Source: Monosporascus cannonballus
Taxonomy: Eukaryota; Ascomycota; Sordariomycetes; Xylariales
Direction of reading: 5' to 3'
Assembly: GCA_004154925.1 (NCBI GenBank)
Contig: QJNS01000333.1
Coordinates: 1 to 64,000, forward strand
Length of the DNA: 64,000 nt
Shown: in pieces, positions 14,191 through 27,639 of the stretch
Layout of the letters: each line of letters opens with the position of its first letter
How positions within the stretch are numbered: the first letter of the stretch is position 1
Translations under genes and position numbers: made by a program
Notes under the pieces: model-generated
What the model was told of the DNA's origin: nothing
Seen by the model: the letters and a program-made list of their open reading frames with translations, nothing else
Databases searched by the model: none

Positions 14191-17100
14191 CGTTATAAAC
14201 TTTTATTTAATAATATCGTTAGATTTTGAATAATATTGCCAACATTATGTTTAGCAGCAAACGACCCGCACAGCCTATTTACCAGGTTTTTGATTACTAG
14301 GATATTAAAATTGAATCTGAAAAGCAAAAGAAAAAACCTCGTTTTTCTTGCGAAAAATTTTTTAACGCCTGGACGTTATAAATAAACGCATTATTTAGCT
14401 TAAGAGAAATAATAACGACCTTACGACGTCCTTATAAGTAATCTATAAAAATTTTAAGAAAAAAAACCTTTAAAATTAAGAGGTTTTTTCGAATAAACCA
14501 AATTATTTAATTGAATTTTACTAAGGAATTAAGAAAGTTCCTTAAATTGTTTAAACCAAAATCTTTCGACCGAATTTCGATTAAGTTATAATTATTTTTG
14601 ATTTAATATTAAGTATATTTCGGATATTTTGTTATTCGATTTATTACGTTTATTGTACGTATTAAATTCGTAGTCAAATAATTAACGAAAAATACGGTTA
14701 TTTAATTTAAATATGTTATAAAAATATATATTATTTTATTAATTGGAAAATAAAATCTGAAAATAGTACAAATTTATAATAATTACGAATAATTCGAATA
14801 AATATGAACAAAGGTTTTTAAAAAAATAAATAAATAAAATAAAAACCGAAATATAGATTTAGTAATTATAATAAAAGGGATTAATATTTAGTTACGGTAG
14901 AACATTAATTTAATCAGTTTTAAAATTAAATTAATGTAAAAACATTTTTTACGATACAGAATTAAAATATATAAAATTAAAAATTATGTATAAAAGAAAT
15001 TAAAATCAGGTTAAATATTATAATTATAATAAAATACGATATAAAATAATAAAGTATAAAGTACGTAAAAAATCCTATTAAAATAATTAAAAATTTATAC
15101 TTACAAAATAATTCAGAAAATATTAAAACAACGGAAAGAAATTTATTAATATAATTTAATTTAGGTACTTACTAGGTCCTTTATAGCAAAAGATTTAATA
15201 AAAATTATTACGATAAAAAATTTAAAGAAAAATACGCGAAATTAAAAAGGTAATTTAATAAGTATTAAGAATATAATATAAAATATTATAAAAATAACTA
15301 TGCGAATATTAAGATTAAATAAAAAAAAGTTTATCCCGGAACACTTAATTAATACGGCAAAAGGTATGTTATATATTGTCGACGACGAAAATATTCTCAT
15401 TACGAAAAATAAAAATAATGTATTTATAGACGGATTGTTTATATATATTATAAAAGATTCAAATTTTTTAACCGTATAGGAAATAATAAAAATAATAAAT
15501 AATAATATCAATATTTTCGATCTATTACCCCAAAAAATGTTTAATAATTAGCCAAAATAAAAACCTAGTCCGAAAAAAAGTAATATTCGCAAAAGAATCG
15601 TGTTTATTATTATTACTAATATAGTTATTAAATGGAAAAGGAATTAATTTAATATATAATAAAAACATTATTAAAAAGTTATTATAAATTTTTAAAAAAA
15701 GATTTATTAAGAAGAAAATCCATTAATTTGTAGAAAAGCTTTAAAATAATAATTAGGTTAACGTATAATAAAATATAGTCGTATATATAAAAAAGCAATT
15801 TATTCGATAAAACGAAATATTATAACAAACTTAAAAATAACTAATATAATTTAAAGGAACAATATACCGACAATACCGATAAATATAGCAATTTAACGTG
15901 TTAAAGACCAATATATAAATAAAATTCGATAAATTTAAATAAAAATTAAAAAATTATTTATAAAAAAGCCGTAAAATAATGAAGCCTAGAGGAATTAAAA
16001 GAAATATCTAAAAAAAGCTTTAAACGCGATAATAAAAACCATTAATAACTTTATTACTTTGAATATATAAATCAGAACGTATTAATATACCGTAATAATC
16101 AATTACCGAATTTTAGTCAGAAATTACATTATACCGAATATAATTAATAATTTCAAATTATTATAAAAATATAAGTTAAAACTTTATATAACGACGAATG
16201 CCGAAAGTTAGGAATTTGTTTATAATAATAAGAAAATTATACGCGAAATTAATTATTTCGCGATTTTTATTTAAAAATGATATTAGATAATAAATTATAA
16301 CATCGTTTTATTTAGAAATTACGATATAATTTTCAGATTATTACGGATATGCCAATACGGAATTTTAATTAATAATATGATTAGCTAAATAAAATTTATT
16401 TTATATTTTATAAAGAAAAGAAAATTTAGACTTTAATATTTAATCGACAATAATAACGAATATAAGCATAAAGATACGATAAAAACCTTGTTACTTAAAG
16501 GGATAAAATATAAGAAAAAAATAGATATTAAAGAAAAATATAACGTATTAATATTATTATCAAAAAGAAATTCAAGAAATTAAATAATAATTTTAAAAGT
16601 TAAAATATTTAATTAACGTATTATTATAATATTATAAATACGAATAATTTTTCAAAATGGAACTTAATACGAAATTACCGGAATATAACGAATGAAATTA
16701 TAAAATAATTTATAAAAAAGGATTTTAACAAAGTTTTACTTTATGTATAATTTTAATAGAAATAAGTTACGTATTTTTAAAGAATATCTAGAAAATCGAT
16801 TGCAAAAAAGATGTATTCGATTTTCGAAATTATTAATAAGATATCTAATATTCTTCGTATTTAAAAAAAATAACAAATTATGATTTGTAGTTAATTATTA
16901 ATAATTAAATAATGTTATTATTAAAAATCGAATATTATTATCCTTAATTACGGAAATCAAAAATTGATTTTATGTAGCTAAATAATTTATAATATTCGAT
17001 TTTAAAAATAAATATAATTTTATGAAAATTAAAAAAATACGGATAAAACTAATTTTTAAAACGAAATACGGATTATTTAAGTATTTGATTATATTAATAG

Positions 17101-20060
17101 GGTTTACGTATATATTAATAATTTTTAACGAATAATTAATTACGTATTACGAAAGCACCTCAACATTTTTATTATTTGCTATTTCGATAATATCTTTATT
17201 TTTCTTAAAAACCGGAAAATATATATACAAAATACCTTTCTAAAATTTTTTATACTTTATAAAACGTAAATTAATTTATTAAAGTAAAATATTAATTTTA
17301 TAAATAAGAAATAAAATATTTAAGATATATTATTACTTTAGGATATATTAGCATAAACTTTAAGAAAATTACTATAATTATAAAATAATAAATATTAATT
17401 ACGATTAAGGAGGTATAAGTATTTTTTTGGATTCGTTAATTATTATAGGTAATTTATTCGAAATTTTAGCAAAATAATAATATTTTTAATAAATTTTATA
17501 AAAAAGGTTTAAATAAATACTAAATACAGAAAAAGCATTTTAGGATATTAAGGATGTTATTATTAGCAAATTAATATTAATTATATATAATTTAAACCGT
17601 TTCGTTAAATTAAAAACCGATATTTCGGATTATATATTAAGCGTAATAATCGGATAACGAAATGATTAAGACAAATTACATTTTATTATATTCTTTTCGT
17701 ATAAATTAAAAAAGGCGAAATTTAATTACGGTATTCCATATAAGGAATTTATAATTATTATTATAGTATTTCGAAAGTTTAGATATTTTTTAAAGATAAA
17801 TTTGTATTAGATTAAGGTTTATACGGATTATTCAAATTTTACTTATTTTATTACAATTAAAAAGGTTTTAAAACGATAATTTCGTTATATAAAAAGTTAG
17901 CGAACTTCGATTTCGTTATTATTTATAGGAAAAGTTTAAAAAATGACAAAATAAACGTTTAAAATAAACGATTAAATTTGGAAAAAGATTAATTAAAATT
18001 AATTATATAATTTTCGATATTATTATAAAAGGTATTTACGTTTACGATAAATTGCGATAATTCGGGTAATACTTTTCGATATATATTAGAACCTTTAGCA
18101 ATATAATAATAGTTTTCTAAAAAATCGAAAAATAAATAAAATATAAGTTTAAAAAAATACTAACAGGTTTTAATACAAAATATATACGAATATTAATTAT
18201 ACAGATATTTAGGGATTTATAAAACCGTAAAACGGTTTTAACGTATATATTTTTTGAGAATAAAATTAACGGTATAAAAACTTTGATAATAATACAATAT
18301 TTGCGTTAAAACGAAAATATGATATTATAAATTATATGAAAAATTATAATTATTATTAATTACAAAACGATTATAATATTTAATTATATTCGATTTTATT
18401 AAAAACTTTTTTTACTAAAAAAATTAATTACAAACATATATTACGATATTATTTTCGTTATCGTTAATCAATTTCTAAAACTTTTTTATGTTTTATTATA
18501 TTACAAAAATATAAATATTAAATAAATAATATATATTTTTTTAAATGTATCTTTAATATATCGGATTATTAATACCAATTATTTTAAATAAAAGATTAAT
18601 ATTTATATTTAAGTTTTACGAAGGCTTTATAATATACATCGACTTAAATTACAAATTATTTAACGTATTTAAACTGTAAAGAAATAAATAAATAAAATAA
18701 ATAAACCAAACTTTGGAAATTTATTTACGATAGTAAATTAATTACGAATAAAATAATTTAATTAACAAAGTATTTATCGTATAATTAATTTATAATATTA
18801 ATTATTACGAAAATATTAAGATAATACTTATAAATATAAATTTTGGTTTTATTTTAGAAGTTTATAAAAAAAAATACATAATAACGGTCTGATTAATATT
18901 TCAGCAATTTTTATATTAAAATAATTACGGAAATTATACCAAAAAGTAAAAACAGAAATAAAATTCATAAGAAATTAATTAAATAAGTATCATAATTAAA
19001 AAAAGTTAAAAAAAAATAATTTTCGAAAAAAAGAAAATAGTTTTTTTCGTTATCAAAACTATTTTAATAAAACAACTTAACAAAAAACTCGATTTTAAAT
19101 ATATCGGTTCTTATAAAATCGTTAAGAAAATTTCAGAAAATAATTATTAATTAAAACCTTTATTAACAGTTAAATTCTATTTAATATTTTAAGTTTTTTT
19201 ATTCGAATTAACAGGAAATATAATTAAAGTACGTACGGTGCAAAACGATATGGAAATAAAAAACAAATAAGTATACGAAATAAAAAAGATTTTAATATAC
19301 GAAAATAAAACGGATTTATATGGTACTTAATTAAATAAAAAGAGTATTCAAATTCCGAGAATATTTGAGAACTCGCCAAAAATCTTATTAACGTTTAATA
19401 CCTATTAAAAACTTTTACTAATAACGGCGAAATTATCGGAAATAATCGCGTTTTAATATACGTTTACGATAAGATCGGAGGAATAAAACTATTCGGGAAA
19501 CGTAATGCGAAATTCGATTTCCAGATATTCGCGTTTTGCTTTTAAACGACTAGCTTTTTTTTCTCCAATTTATCTAGGAATTGAAAACGCTGGTTAATTA
19601 TTTCCATATTCTTTTGCGAAAAAAATCCTGTTAAATACGAAAACGTTTTAAACAAAATAATATTTCGTCTAAACGACGAAATATTAATAAAAGTTTTTGG
19701 TGAATATTATAAAGATATTATCGGGCGGAAAATTTTTTTAACGGTAAACGTTCCATTTTTTTATTAATATTATTTTAAAAGGAACAAAATATTAAAACCA
19801 TTTTAATAACGTTTTGTTAAGATATATTATTAATAACGTATTATATTATCCGATATAGCGCAAGAATTGCTAGTACGAAAAGAAAGCGTATAAAGTATAA
19901 CTTCAAAATTAAAATTAAAAATAAAAAAGCCAAAGCTTTACGTTTTTCTTTTTTGTTAATACGTTTGCAATTCTTAATAACCTGGCCGGATATGGTAATC
20001 GGTAAAGGAAGAATTTACCGAAAAAATTTTGAAGGCAAAATTTGAGGAAAAGAGAGATCG

Positions 20061-20483
20061 TATTATAATTTAATTAAAGGATAGTTTCGAAAATAATTAC
20101 TTGGTAACCGAAATAAGACTTAAATGGGTTAGAATTACGTAATATAGATCCGGAATAATTTAAGAGATTTAACGAGATCCATATAATTATCCGATATAGA
20201 TCCGGAGTGATCCAAGAGATTTAACGGGATCTATACAGTTATTTAATATGGATCCGGAATAATTTAAGGGATTTAACGGGATCCAGAAAAGGATATATAC
20301 GTTTATTATTTTTATAGTTTAAATAACCTTAGCTTGCAATATAATATTATTACCCAAAGCACCCTTGATATTACGAGACGTAATACATTATTATATTTAT
20401 TGCTCAGATTCCCATAATATTTCTACTAACATAAACTCGTACGACTAAGGTTTAATAGTTAGTTAAACCCCCTAGCCGTCACA
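20061..20483 (+). repeat. 3' LTR of Gypsy element 2
   Basis: 423 bp, equal in length to the left LTR. It carries the GGATCC/GATTTAACGGGATC tandem cassette and the intact end CTAGCCGTCACA. Confidence 0.88.
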
Positions 20484-20968
20484 TTATATCCCGGAATTTA
20501 AAACAAAGAAAAATTAAACTTTTTAATAATAACCAGATTTTGGAAATTATCCGTTAATAGAACAAATAATATTCGGAATTATTCGAATAACTGGCCGAAT
20601 AACAAATAATAATATAAGTTAAAAAACTAAAGTTTTATAAATTAATTGCGATATCGTTGTAAAAGCTCAAGGGCGATAAACGAATACCGTATTATAATTG
20701 CCTAAATTTTTTCTAACGTACGTTAATTAAAAAGAAAAGAAATTAAATAAAAATTGTTGCAGAAATTTATGCCGAAAGATTAAGGCGAAATGTTCTTATT
20801 TATATTTAATCGATTATAGACCATATAAACGTTTTTATTACGAACGTTTAGTAATTATACCGCATTACGTTTAATTATTTTAATTACGAAAAAATTAAAA
20901 AATAGAAGGTTTATAAATTTTTATTAAGAACAGTTATACAAATCTTAAGATTCTTGATAAGGAATATA

Positions 20969-21333
20969 TGTGACGGCTAGGCGGTTTAACCAACTATTAA
21001 ACCTTAAGTCGACGGGTTTATGTTGGCAGGAGTATCGTAGAAATCTGAGCAATGAATACAGTAACATATCACGTTTCGTAATGCCAAAGGTACCTTGGGT
21101 AACGATATTATATTGCAAACTGATATTATCTAAATTATGGAAGTAATGAATATCTTTATACTTAATTTTTTTATCCTGTCGAGCCCGGCTTTAAAGGCTT
21201 TACGATCGATCCTATTAAGCCTGGCTTTAAAGGCTCTACGATCGATTTTGTCGAGCCGTCACGTAACTCGACTTACATGGCTTAGTTACCGTTGCGACCG
21301 TTTTCTGAGGCCGCAGCCCGTTAAGTTATAACA
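20969..21333 (-). repeat. 3' LTR of Gypsy element 3
   Basis: 365 bp, from TGTGACGGCTAGG to GTTATAACA. It has a tandem cassette of about 37 bp built on GGCTTTAAAGGCTTTACGAT around 21176-21260. Being in minus orientation, this is the 3' LTR. Confidence 0.9.
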
Positions 21334-24300
21334 CGATTCTCCCTTTCCACAATTTTCGTCCCGAAAATTTCTTTTTTTTTATAAGTTTTTCTTCCGTTAT
21401 CATATTAGGTCATATTAAAAAACCGATTAATAGAAAAACGAAAAAGCGAAATAACTTGCTTAAATTGATTATTTTTCGAACCGTGGATATGCCAGTATAT
21501 TCTTATGATGTTTATTGCGGGTTATTATTTTGTTATGTTTTTTCGTCGGATTTTTCCAGGTATAAAAAATACGTAATGCGGAATTAGGGCCTTTATGACG
21601 TTAACGGCTTTTTTATTTTTCAACTTGAAAAGCTCGTTTTTAACTATCTTAAGATTAAAATAAAACTTAAAAAAGCCGAAAAAAAATAAAGTAAGCGTAG
21701 GCCAAAGTTCCTTATTTTCGAAAACCAAAAAAATTATGGGCCGATCGTATAATACGTATGTTATTTCGTGGGTTTCGGTTCCTGAAGGAGTTGGATAAGT
21801 TGGAACGTCGAAAAAAATAGGTTAAATTAAAGGCCGCTAAGGCCATTACGGCAAAAGCCGCTTTTTCTTTTAATTAGTCCAACCTGGAGTCTATAAATTG
21901 GTTGTTTATTAATTGGGGAACTTTTAACTTTGCCGATTTCGGCGTTATTGGTAAAATTTTTTAATAGGCGTTAGGCGCCAATAAGGTTTTTGGCGGGTTT
22001 CCAGGTGTTTTCGGAATTTAGATATTTTTTTTATTTAATTAGATATTAAGTAAGTCCGTTTTATTTTCGTATATCGAGGATTTTTTCCATTTCGTATATT
22101 TATTTATTTTCCACTTTTATATTGTTTTATGCCGTATGTATTTTGATTATATTTGTTATTAATTCGAATAAAAAAATATGAAAAATTAGATAAAATTTAA
22201 TTTTTGATAAAAGTTCTAATTAGTAATTATTTTTTAAGATTTTTTTTAGCTATTTTATATAAACCGATATACTTGAAATCAAATTTTTTGCTGGGTCGTT
22301 TTGTTTAAATGTTTTTTGTAACGAGGAAAACCATTTTCCTTTTTTCGAAAATTAATTTTTTTAATTTCTTCTGGTTATAATATTTATTTATTTGATTTCG
22401 TACAAATTTTCATTTTATTTTTATTTCTTAATATAACTATCGTAATTATTTTAACGTAAAAATTACTTTAATATTAATTGGACTGTCGTCGTACGTTTTC
22501 TTATAAACCTTTGGAATAAAACCAAAATTTGCGTTCGTAAATATTATTTTAATATTTTCGTAATAGCTGGTATTATAAGTTAGTTAAGTAATTAGTTATT
22601 TTTTAACTTAATTGTTTTATTCGTAATTAATATAATATTGTAAATAAGTTTTTAAGGTTTAATTTGTTCGTTTTATTTATTTATTTATCTGGGGTTTAAA
22701 TGCGTTAAATAATTTGTGATTTAGGCCGATTTATGCCATAAGGCCTTATCAAAACTTTAATGCAAATATTATTGCTTTATTTAATATAATTTTTATTAAT
22801 AATCCGTATATGTTAAAAATATATTTAAAAAAATATATGTTAATTATTTGGCGTTTATATCCTCGTAATATGGTAAAAAATAGAAAAGTTTCGTAAATCG
22901 ATTAACGATTACGAAAATATTGTTGCAATATATTTCCGTAACTGGATTTTTTAATAAAAGAAATTTGGTAATAAAGTCGAAGATAATTAAATATTATGGT
23001 TATTTTGCAACTAATAATAGCTATAATTTTCCGTATGGCTTATGTCGTCAAATTTTTGCTTTAACGCAAATATCGTATTGCCGTATAATTTTCTGTATTG
23101 TTAATTTTATTTTAGGAAAAGAATATATACGTTAAAGTCGCTTCAGGGTTTTGTGGATCCCGAGATATTTATATAATTAATATTCGTATATTTTTCGTAT
23201 TAAATCTTTTTGATATTTTTTTAGAACTTGCATTTTGTCCGTTTTTTAGTTTTTTGGAAGGTTATTATTATATTGTTAGATTTTTTGGTACATATCGAAA
23301 AGTATTGCTCGAATTGTCGCAATTTGTCATAAGCGTAAATATTTTTTTATAATAATATTAAAACTTATATAATTAATTTTGACTAATATTTCTTTAAGAT
23401 TTAATCGTTTGCTTAAAGCATTTATTTTACCATTTTCTAATTTTTTTATAAATAATACCGAAATCGAAGTTCGCCAATTTTTCCGCGTATCTTAATTATT
23501 GTTTTATAAGTTTCCTTAAGATTTTGATAATCCGTATAAACCTTAACCTGGTGCAAATTTTCCTTTAAGAAATGCCTGAATTTTCGAAATGCCATAATAA
23601 TAGCCATAAATTCCTTATTTGGAATACTATAATTAAGTTTGGTTCTTTTTAATTTATATGAAAAAAATGTAATAAAGTGTAATTTACCTTAATTATTTCG
23701 TTATCCGATCATTACGTTTAACGCGTAATCCGAAATATCGGTTTTTAGTTTAACGAGGCGGTTTGGATCGTACATAATTAATATTGGCTCGTTAATAATC
23801 ATATCCTTAATAACCTAAAATACTTTTTCCGTATTTGGCGTTTATTTGAATTTTTTTTCTTTTTCCGTAAGATTTGTTAAGGGTATAATTATCCTACTAA
23901 AATTTTAAATAAATTTCCTGTAATAATTGGCAAATCTAAAAAATACCTATATTTTTTTGACTGTCGTTAACGTCTGTTATTTTATAATTATAACGATTTT
24001 CTTAGAGTTTATTTTAATATGTCCTAAGATAATAATATGTCCTAAATATTCCGCTTTTTATATATGGAATTAACTTTTTTCTGTATTAATAAATAGCTTT
24101 ACGTCTTATAAAGCTTAAAAGCTTTTTTATAAACGTATTCTGCATATGTTTTTTCCGTTTCCGAAAAAATAAAAATGTCGTCGAGATAGCAAATAACGAA
24201 AATATTAAGGTATTTTCGTAATACGTAATTAATTATTTGCTAAAAGGTTATTAATGCGTTCGTAAGTTCCATTAATATAATTAAATATTTAAATAATCCG

Positions 24301-27275
24301 TAATTCGTTTTAAAGGTTCTTTTCCATTCGTATCCTTTTTTAATTTTAATAAAATTATATCCGTTTTTAAGATCGAATATTATAAACTATTTAATTCCGT
24401 AAAGCTGGTCTTTTATTTCCTTAATTAAAAGTAATAATATTCGATTTTTAATAATAACATTATTTAATTATCGATAATTAACCATAAATTACAATTTCTT
24501 ATTTTTCTTAAGTACGAAAAATATCGGGTACCTTATTAGTAACTTCGAAAATTAAATCCATTTTTTATAGTCGATTTTCTAAATATTCTTTAAAAATGCA
24601 TATTTCGTTTTTATTAAAATTGTAAATAAAGTAAAACTTTATCGAAAATCCTTTCTTAAGGATTATTTCATAATCTTATTTATTATATTTTAATAATTTC
24701 GTATCGAGTTCCTTTTTAAAACATTATTCGTATCTGTGGTATTATAATAATATATTAATTAAATTTTCTAATTCCTTAAGCTATTATTTTTATTATTTTA
24801 AATTATTATTTAATTGCTTTAATTTCGTTTTAATAGTAGCAATAATATATCGTATTTTTAATACCCGTTTTTTTTATATTTTATCTCTTTAGATAATAAA
24901 GTATTCATCGTATTCTTATGTTTATATTCGTCGTTATTATCGATCGAATGTTAAGATTTTAATTTTTTCTTTTTTTATCTGTTAATTGGATATAAGACGA
25001 ACTTTACCTAACTAATTCTGCCATTAATTATAATTCCGTACTGGCGTATTTATGATAACCCTAAGATCATATCGTAATTCCCGAATAAAACGATATCGAA
25101 ATTAACCGTTTAGTATTATTCTTTAATAAGAATCTCGAGGTAATTAATTTCGTATATAACTTTTCCGTTATCGTAAGCGAATTTTTAATTTTCGGTATTC
25201 GTCGCTGTATAGGGTTCCAATTTATATCTTTATAGCAATTTAAGCTTATTAACCATATCCGGTATAACGTAATTTCCACCCAGAGCTCCGTAATTTACTA
25301 TTACGGTGTACCAATACGTTCTAATTCGTATATCCAAAGTGATAAAGTCGTTAACGTTTTTTATTATCGCGTTTAAAGCCTTTTTTAGGAGTTCTTTTTA
25401 ATTCCTTTAGGTTTCGTTATTTTACGGCTTTTTTATAGGTAACCTTTTCTTTTAACTTCTGTTCGAATTTATTAAACCTTATCTGTATTTCTATATATAG
25501 CGCGTTAAGTTGTTATATTTATTATTATTATCGATGTATTATTCTTTTAAACCGTATTAATTATTCCTGGTTTTTTTGCAGTTTTTCTTCTTATTAAGTA
25601 AATTATTTTCTTATGTTTGCAACTGTATCCTATTATGCATCATTTTAGCTATTGTTCCAAAGATCTTTTATAAATTGACGTATTTTTTTCTTAATGGCCT
25701 TTTTTTCGTAAGGATTTATAATAAATATTAATTAAAAATGGAAATCCGTAATAACGTTTTAATAATAATTTTTTACCGTACGCTAAATTAACTTCTTTTC
25801 CGTTTGATAATTGCACCATCTATAGTAACAAAAAGGGTTTTTTTGCAAATACTGCTTTTTTTCAAATTAATTTTCTATTTCGGCTAACTGCTGGACATTT
25901 TCTAGGGCTATGGTTCGAAACTGTCGATATTATTATTTATTATTTTTGTTATGCCCGGTACGGTTTGGAAAGTTAAATCCCTTATAATATATGCGGGTAA
26001 TTCGTACGTAAATATTTTATTTCCATTTTTCGTAATCGGGGCATTTTCGTCGTTAATAATATATAGCGTATATTTTGCCGTATCGATTAAGGGTTCCGGG
26101 ACAGATTTTTTCTGTTTAGTTCTAGTATTCGCGTAATTATCCTTATAGCGCTTTTTATTATGCTTATAATATTTATTAAGCCAACTTTCTGGCTTTTCGC
26201 ATTCCGCGTCAAATTTTTTATTATAATAATCCCTGTTGGACCTTTCGTTATAAACCGGATATATACTTGGCTTAGATTACATTAATAACTTTATTATTAT
26301 TTCCTTAATTATTCTTAAATTATCCCTCCGGTATAGGGGTCCAATTATTTTTTTATGACTTTTTGGGTTTTTTGCATTTGTAAGCCTTATATCCCATTTT
26401 ACCATAGTTAAAGCACTTAATCTGGTTCTAATTTTATTTATGGATAACGCCGAATTCCATAAATCCTAACGCCGTTCCGTAAAAAGTAAAAAATGCGTCT
26501 CGGTTTTTCCCCTAATTAAACTTATATCCCGAACGTAAAACGTATTATCTTTTTTTTTCCTATTATTTCTTAAACTGTCGATTATCAATTTTGATTACCT
26601 TTGCAATATACCGGTCCAAAGCAACTAATTACTTAATCCGAATAATTTTATTTTTCATATCGTCCTTTAACCCTTTATAAAACATATTAATAAAGGTATC
26701 GGCTTTATCATTTTCCTATCCCGCCTTAACCGCAAAACTTTTAAAGGTTACGGCATATTTAAACGTAAATTCTTTTGTCGGAATTATAAGAATTATTAAA
26801 CCGTTAATCGTTTTTTATCCGGATTACCGAAATTATCGCGTACTTTATTTTCGAAATTGGTATAAGTTAAAAAAAATCTCGTTAATAAAATCTTCCTTAT
26901 TTATTTTTTTTATTTTTAGGAGATTTTTTACAATAAGTTCAAACTAATTAACCGTATTTCTTATTAGGTATATTCCTATTATTAAAATCATATCTACTAG
27001 GTTATTAAGGTTTAAAAAGCGAAAATAAATTCGCGCTTAAATTAAAAAAATTTAAAGGTTGCCCTTTCTATCGTAAAGTTCTAACTTCTTAGGTTTCATA
27101 TAGGCAAAAAGAATTAGGCAAGTAACATAACCCTAAGTTATCGAACTTCTTTTTTCAATTCCCGAATTCGAGCCTAAAATTACTAAATAAAGGTTTTCTA
27201 AATACTGGTCTATATTTTGACAGTATTAAATATTGCTCAGAATCTAACGATATTATTAAATAAAAGTTTGCAACG

Positions 27276-27639
27276 TATAACGGCTAAACAGTTTAACCAA
27301 TTATTAAACCTTAAGTCGACGGGTTTATGTTAGCAAAAATATCGTAAGAATCTGAATAATGGATACAGTAACGTAATACGTCTCGTAATGTCAAAAGTAC
27401 CTAGGTAACGATATTATATTACAAGCTGATATTATTTAAATTCTGAAAATAATAAATATCTTTATACTTAATTTTTTTATCCTATCGAGCTCGGCTTTAA
27501 AGGCTTTACGATCGATCCTGTCGAGCCCAGCTCTAGAGGCTCTACGATCGATTCTGTCGAGCCGTCACGTGACTCGACCCATATGGCTTAGTCACCGTTG
27601 CGACCGTTTTCTAAGGCCGCAGCCCGTTAGGTCATAATA
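27276..27639 (-). repeat. 5' LTR of Gypsy element 3
   Basis: 364 bp. It matches 20969-21333 including the CTCTACGATCGAT cassette. The outer end is RIP-changed from TGTGACGG to TATAACGG. Confidence 0.9.

Larger units (their letters stand above)
13768..20483 (+). mobile_element. Complete Gypsy-type LTR retrotransposon 2
   Basis: 6.7 kb with two 423-bp LTRs (13768-14190, 20061-20483) and a perfect 5-bp target duplication, TTATA at 13763-13767 and 20484-20488. The purine-rich tract AAAAGAGAGATCG precedes the right LTR. The plus-strand interior parallels Gypsy element 1, including an RT motif degraded to YFDNIFIF near 17188-17211. It is more degraded than element 1 overall. It is inserted in the older host chromovirus. 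Confidence 0.9.
20969..27639 (-). mobile_element. Complete Gypsy-type LTR retrotransposon 3
   Basis: 6.7 kb in minus orientation, with LTRs at 20969-21333 (365 bp) and 27276-27639 (364 bp). The perfect target duplication ATATA lies at 20964-20968 and 27640-27644. On the minus strand the tract GGAAAGGGAGAATCG precedes the LTR at 20969-21333, the expected polypurine tract. RT 'YLDDI' is encoded on the minus strand at about 24174-24188. A zinc knuckle near 26370-26430 reads CFNYGKMGYKAYKC, with two of its four ligands changed. The open frame at 25951-26136 lies antisense to gag and is not a gene. Confidence 0.92.

Noticed and set aside
15242..15511. 89-codon minus-strand open frame
   Set aside because: It lies antisense to the gag region of Gypsy element 2 and is rich in F, I and Y, as AT-rich DNA produces by chance.
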